Assembly (NCBI GenBank): GCA_963921425.1
Contig: OY992840.1
Coordinates: 1,118,501-1,182,500 of the forward strand
Direction of reading: 5' to 3'
DNA from: Dryas octopetala
Taxonomy: Eukaryota; Streptophyta; Magnoliopsida; Rosales; Rosaceae
DNA length: 64,000 nucleotides
The stretch's first letter is position 1, and each line of letters begins with the position of its first letter. Below are positions 59,005 through 64,000 of this stretch, in pieces. Made by a program: the position numbers and the translations under genes. The notes below the pieces were generated by a model. It searched no databases, was not told the origin of the DNA, and worked only from the letters and a program-made list of their open reading frames with translations.

Positions 59005-59694
59005 GGCCCCGTTTGGGATTGTGGTGGAAGACCCAAAAGCTGCTGTGGATGACAATTCTCAATCACCTACAGCAGTTTTGGTGTTTGGTAAAAAAATTAA
59101 AAACTGATTTTTCCTACAATTCTCAACTCCCTACAACAAAAACAGAAAGTAAGTTTCTAGGTGCTTTTGAAAGCTGCAGTGAATCACAGCAACAATAAAT
59201 ATTTTATTTTACCCATAACATCCTCATTGATTTCTATATTTTTTAATTTGTTTATTTTAAATTAAAAAATATGTCCATTGTTAGTTATATTTTATATTGT
59301 AATAATTAATTATGATATTTTATTTGCACGATTAAAATTATAATATACCTAAAAAAATAATACACTTACTTATTTAATAATGTTGTTCTTAGAAAAATTA
59401 ATGCTAATAAAAATTTGTAGCCAAAAATTTAAAAACAAGTAAAAAAATATTTTATTTTTACCAAACAAATAAGTGAAAGACACTTTTAGCATCATGTCTA
59501 TTTTAGTAATTATACACAGTCACAGCACTTTTACATTAACATTTACCAAACACTTTGATATTATTTTTTGCACTCACAGCACTTTTGAAAACATACTTTA
59601 CCAAACACTCAGCTGCTTTACTTTACATCTGACTTTACTTCACAGCTGTTTTACTTCACAGCTGTTTTTTCACACAGCAATACCAAATTGGCCC
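59005..59694. mobile_element. Nested MITE-like element, 3-bp repeat TAT
   Basis: The left end GGCCCCGTTTGGGATT and the right end on the other strand, GGGCCAATTTGGTATT, are inverted. TAT occurs at 59002-59004 and 59695-59697. Subterminal AGCACTTTT and CAGCTGTTTT phrases recur. PIF-Harbinger or hAT type cannot be decided. Non-coding. Confidence 0.55.
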
Positions 59695-60738
59695 TATATG
59701 GTGACTCTGGCGGCCATTGGCCTCGACACAGGTATGGAATCAATCTCCTTTGCATTATATTGCTATTGGTTGTGTTTAATTGAATTGGTTTTTGAAGAAA
59801 TTGAAATCCATAATTTTGAACCCACGGGCATTGCAGACAATTGAAAGGGTTGCCAAGCTCCAGTTGCAGTTACTTCGAATTTGATGGTTTGGGTGAAGGT
59901 GTAACTGTTTTAGTGAAGGTGTAACTGTTTTAGTCAAGGTGTAATTGTTTTAGTCAATGTGTAATTGCTTTTTAGTCAAGGTGTAATTGTTTCATCACTT
60001 AATTCAATTTCAGTAAGTGAATTCATAACTGAATTTTTCAATTTAGTGTAATTGAATTTCTGTAATTCAGTTTCAGTGTAACTGAATTCTTGAAATTTAG
60101 TTTCAGAAAAAAAAAATCAGTTTTACCAAAATTCAGTTACAGTGACATCAGCGCGCGTCAGTGCGTGTCAGGGTGCGTCAGAAGGGTAATTTAGGATTAT
60201 AAGTTATAGGGGATTTTGAAAGAGTTTCTAGATGAGTGCGGGTTTAGGCAAATTTTTTGGGTGGTTAGGGGGTTTAAAATTACTCACTATTTATACTATA
60301 TTGTAGTATAATTTCTCTAAAAAAAATTCAATAAAGTCACAACTTAACTGTAACTGTCTCACAACTTAGATGTGACTGTCGTTTAGTCACAACTTAGATG
60401 TGACTGTCGTTTAGTCACAACTAAATTTGAAGTTGTGAGTGTCGTACAGTCATAACTAAATGTGAAGTTGAGATTACATTAACAAATTTTCAAGATAATA
60501 TAAAAGTCTCAAAGACAATTTTGACAAAACCTTATAAATTTTTAACTAGCACTCATCATATATGGGCCAAAGAATAAAAATGTCAAATGGAAAAGGCTCA
60601 AATCAAAGAGGCCAACATATTTGTGACCTAATCTAAAAAACTACATTTAAATTTGGTAGTTCAATTGAAATATTATATGATTTTCATGTTATACCAAAAA
60701 ATTATTGAAATTTGATATTTAATCTTAATTTTCTAAAA

Positions 60739-60942
60739 AATACAGTGCTGATGCTTCTCCATTAATAAATGCTTAATTAAAATTTGAAGTTGTATCATTG
60801 TATGAAGTGCATTGATATTGTCGTTTTTTTTTTTTTTTTTTGGACTGAACGCATTGATATTATCGAACCCACAAAACTTGTCTTCTCCAAACCGTCTAAC
60901 ACCCATTTCCACTCTCTCTGTTGGTACTTGGTGTTGGTGTGG
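60739..60942 (+). promoter_or_regulatory. Upstream region and leader of the plastid membrane protein gene
   Basis: This is the short spacer between the dispersed repeat and the start codon. It includes a run of about 18 T at 60825-60841 and a pyrimidine-rich CCACTCTCTCTG shortly before the ATG. No clear TATA box was seen, so the promoter may overlap the repeat copy. Confidence 0.4.
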
Positions 60943-63291
60943 ATGCAAACGATGGCTACTATTTCGCATTCGCTGGCTTTGACTACAAATGCTCCCGTCC
61001 AGCTATCTTCTGGTAATTTCCCACATGACCGATCTCATTAAAATTGCGTTATTGGATTCTTTACTCATTTTTGCTAATTTTTTTTTTTTTTTTGATTTAT
61101 TATTACTAAATCTTTAGTCTTAGAATGAATGTGCTTCCTTGCAAAGTATTCTTGAATTCGAATTGTTAGTTACTTATAATCGTTGAATGAAAGATATACT
61201 ATATAAATCGGGTATGAAAGATTTCATTTTGAATTAGTTAAACCACGGATTCCCAGATGGGTTTTGTGTTCTTTCAAAGCTATAATTAGAACCAAAAAGA
61301 TAAGAAAATGCAATCTTAGGGTCTATTTCAATGAAATGATTTAAAAGTAGGGATTTCGATCTTGACTAGGTTAGCTTAGTTAAAAAACCTATCAAACACT
61401 CGTTAGAATGCATTTGAAATAATTACAAACAATATATTTCAAGTGGATTTGAAATGAACATACATAATGAATCATTTGAAATCCATGCGTTTTCTTCTTT
61501 TTCTTCTCATACAAATATAAATATTTAAGTATTGGCATAGTTCAATCAAGCAATTTAACTATGAAATATTAACTAAATCCCTAGATTTGAAATCACTCAT
61601 CCCAAATAGATATTTGCCACTTTAGTGCTGCATTTCAAGCCAGGAAGTAAAAAGACCACGTTTCTCCTCATCTTGTCTGGGCTCCTACTCAATTACTATG
61701 CATTTGTACATAATTTTATGGCTATATTTCTGCACATGTTTCCGCCAATCAGGGAATAAGCTGACATAGCTAACTGTCGGCAAATGGTGAGTCTGCTTCT
61801 TGTGCGAACTCAGATGTGCTCGAGCGGATGTTGATTTTTGTGTCTATCCACCCATTCATAGATTAGGATTTAAGTTTAGGTTTAGCTCTTGGGTTTTACG
61901 TATATATATGTTTCCCATTATCTAAGTGGCTACTTTTGGATTTCTTTTAATGTTCATGTGATATTTTTCATATTGGAAATGAATTCTTCATTTTCCATTT
62001 TTCTTTTCACCAGGATGTCCTCTGAAGCCATCACAACAATGTCTTGGGACTGTGGCCCCTACAAACTTGTCACTTAATTCCAAACGTATTGGGAAAGCTC
62101 AACTCTTTACCTCCAAAAGGTCCTTCACAGTTCAAGCTGCATATAGGTATTCTGTTAGTCCTTTACTTTGTGATCCTGATGTTTTTTAGGTCTTGTTTGT
62201 GATTAGGGCAGGCTGGTTAATTGCTTTAGGTATGAGTTGGTCAGTTAAGTTCTATAATCTGCAATTTGTGTCTATTATTATGTCCCATTTTGTCCTCCTC
62301 AAGTGCACATTATCCATGTTTTTTTTTCCTCATCATAGGGTGCTGGATTCAGTTGTATACAGTAATTTTTCATTTTCCAAGCTGTCACTTGGCGGTGCTT
62401 TCACAATCTTGCACTATTGTGGAAATCTGATATTGTCTTTTGAAATTCAATTTCATATTGTGGCCCTTTGTCATTTGTAGTTTTATCACTTGTTTACCTT
62501 TCAATGATATTCTAATGTCAGCCTTGCCTGTGTAATTGCAGTGATGGTGGTAGGTCAAACGGTTCAAGCATCTTTGTTAGTGGCTTTGTTTTGGGAGGAC
62601 TTATAGTTGGCACACTTAGTTGTGTATATGCACCTCAGGTTGTCATACTTCATTGAGTGTAATTTGTTTTCTGAAAATGCTCATATGATCATTATTGTTC
62701 ATTGTGCTACTATATGTCTAGGTTATTTATCAATCGATTAATATAAATTCTTCAATGTTTTTATTTTGTGACTAATGAGTTGTCTATTCCAAATTTAATC
62801 TTAGTGTATACTCTGTACCTCACAACCTTTTAGTGGTTAGGGCCCTGTGATTTGTAAATGTTACAGTTTTTTGGGCTACAGGGTTTGCTTTACTTGATGG
62901 CCCCATGCATTTAGCCAATCAAATTATTTTTCTGACTGTCAGAATGTTTTTCGTTAACAGATCAGTAAAGCACTGGCTGGCGCTGACCGAAAGGATCTAA
63001 TGAGAAAACTGCCCAAGTTCATATATGATGAAGAAAAGGCTTTGGAGGTGAGAAGTCCCCCTTGACTGGTTGACCCTATCTTTCCATTATCTGTTGCAAG
63101 GATGTTTTGAAATGGCCTCTGCTGTTCTTTTCCTGCTTTTTAAATTTTCTTTGCTTTTCCATATGTTTTCAGCATTTCTTGGAGATGCTGAATGCTATTT
63201 TGTTGTTATTGATGTTTTGACCGTTTTGTTTCAGTTTCTATTCATATCTTGAACAAACATGATTGCCAAAACTTTCAATTTATGTTGGATA

Positions 63292-63349
<58 letters not shown>

Positions 63350-63546
63350 GTTTCTAATCCAATAATGGGTTTATTTTCAAAATCACATTATGTGCTTTAT
63401 TTGCTTCACAGAAAACACGAAAAGTACTGGCTGAGAAGATCGCACAGCTGAACTCTGCTATAGATGATGTTTCTGGGCAGCTCCGATCAGAAGATGACCC
63501 AGATGAAGTACCTGTGAGCTCAGAGGAAGTTGAAGCTGTCGTATGA
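60943..63546 (+). CDS. Small plastid inner-membrane-type protein, like Arabidopsis At1g42960
   Basis: Five exons join in phase: 60943-61012 (or from the second in-frame ATG at 60952), 62014-62146, 62542-62638, 62961-63047 and 63412-63546. The product is 170 residues from 60952, or 173 from 60943. [10 protein letters not shown] followed by Ser/Thr/Lys-rich sequence to VQAAYS is a chloroplast transit peptide. One membrane helix follows ([20 protein letters not shown]), then the highly conserved soluble part ([53 protein letters not shown]) that forms a coiled helix, and an acidic tail. The match to At1g42960, reported from the chloroplast inner envelope, is from memory. Molecular function is unknown. 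The gene looks intact. The second ATG gives the family's usual MATIS start and is preferred. Confidence 0.9.
63287..63344. repeat. (TA)n(GA)n compound microsatellite in intron 4
   Basis: TA units are followed by about 16 GA units in the last intron of the plastid protein gene, about 70 bp before its acceptor. Confidence 0.9.
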
Positions 63547-64000
63547 GATTGCTCTGAATTACATGTAACTCAGTGTTTTCCTTATTTTGCTGAATAAGCA
63601 GTGTAGTTGTTTCTTATTGTGGAAGCTCCTAGCTATAGTAAATGTAATTGAGTCTAAGATCCAGAAATTGCTAAGATTTGGACAATGTTGAATACAGAAT
63701 TTTATGTATTTTTTTTTTTTTTTCAGTTGGTTTTTGAAGTGCATAATAACATCATAGATTTGAATGACTTGGTTAATTTTTTTCTCTCTCTAAGCAATAT
63801 CCTTAATAGCCAAAGAAGGGATTACAAAACAGGGGACCGAATGATGACGTAGTCAGTTCAATGGATCAGGCTCTCTATGTATTTTTATTTTTATTTTTTA
63901 AATTAACTACGGTAGCTTTGTGGTGAACTGCTTCAAGCCTTCAGACTTTATATTTTACTTCCCTGGGTGAAATGTTTAAGATATTATCATTGAATTGAAG
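63547..64000 (+). other. 3' UTR and downstream flank
   Basis: This is the downstream end of the plastid protein gene, with a T-rich run at 63707-63723. No further gene starts before the window ends. Confidence 0.5.

Larger units (their letters stand above)
58171..60287. mobile_element. Mutator-like non-autonomous element with about 9-bp target duplication
   Basis: TATTTATAT at 58161-58169 and TATTTATAC at 60288-60296 flank about 2.1 kb. The uninterrupted site is visible in the related repeat near 5316-5330. The ends are imperfectly inverted, AATTAACAACCCCCTA against AATTTTAAACCCCCTAACC. Inside are a (CT)n run, a GC-richer block at 58540-59000 that may be captured gene sequence, and a nested 690-bp element. 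No known protein was recognised; the open frames at 58422-59052 give no family match to me. Confidence 0.65.
57838..60738 (-). repeat. Dispersed AT-rich repeat, copy 2, split by a 2.1-kb insertion
   Basis: Bases 57838-58170 and 60288-60738 together match the repeat at 4970-5640 in inverse orientation. The break is the insertion at 58171-60287. The hairpin phrase GTGACTGTCGTTTAGTCAC appears twice near 60370 and 60396. Confidence 0.75.

Noticed and set aside
58379-59062. Open frames through the CT microsatellite and beyond
   Set aside because: Microsatellite-driven Ser/Leu or Arg/Glu runs; no known domain. Possible captured sequence is recorded as a finding instead.
59473-59844. 123-codon open frame
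   Set aside because: Spans the end of the nested MITE and repeated CAGCTGTTTT phrases; no family match and no splice context.

Overview
The window is nuclear DNA of a flowering plant, almost certainly a eudicot. It has AT-rich spacers, short GT-AG introns, CT/GA and TA microsatellites, plant-specific gene families (MLO, UGT79-like glucosyltransferase, a plastid membrane protein) and plant transposon families (CACTA, PIF-Harbinger, Mutator, Ty1/copia, endogenous caulimovirid). A rosid, perhaps of the rose family, fits the element types, but the sequence does not prove it.

Layout. 1-4560: an unresolved left edge with a 90-bp tandem duplication, then the C-terminal half of a Mutator-like transposase and a small GRF zinc-finger gene. 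5937-12405: a complete 14-exon MLO gene on the minus strand (571 codons), the main host gene here. Its C-terminus carries the two motifs expected of the powdery-mildew-susceptibility clade. 13386-14185: a captured fragment of a UGT79-type glucosyltransferase between imperfect inverted repeats. 16140-55511: a nested heap of elements. A minus-strand Ty1/copia fossil is split by a 6.2-kb CACTA element (16519-22749), a 1.6-kb non-coding insert (23117-24693) and a foldback element (about 25318-26722). The copia fossil abuts an endogenous caulimovirid fossil (27330-55511). That fossil is split by a 12.9-kb CACTA element (27833-40759), which itself holds a 2.65-kb solo-LTR-like insert (34342-36993), and by a 4.0-kb PIF-Harbinger element (47369-51364). 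55512-60740: tandem repeats, MITEs and a 2.1-kb Mutator-like insertion that breaks an older dispersed repeat. 60943-63546: a complete 5-exon plus-strand gene for a small plastid membrane protein, like Arabidopsis At1g42960.

The two host genes show no functional link. Most of the window is a record of successive insertions. Several boundaries can be fixed to the base from terminal inverted repeats plus target-site duplications: CAA for the first CACTA element, AGA for the second, TTA for PIF-Harbinger, TGTCA for the solo-LTR-like insert and TCAAT for the 1.6-kb insert. The most unusual structure is the caulimovirid fossil. Its body is flanked by 1.56-kb direct repeats that run from a purine-rich tract to the tRNA-Met primer site, which is LTR geometry, and most of an open reading frame lies inside the repeat. 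The first CACTA element also stands out: it keeps near-perfect ends, dense subterminal motif arrays and an unbroken 538-codon TNPA-like gene, but no Tnp2 transposase.
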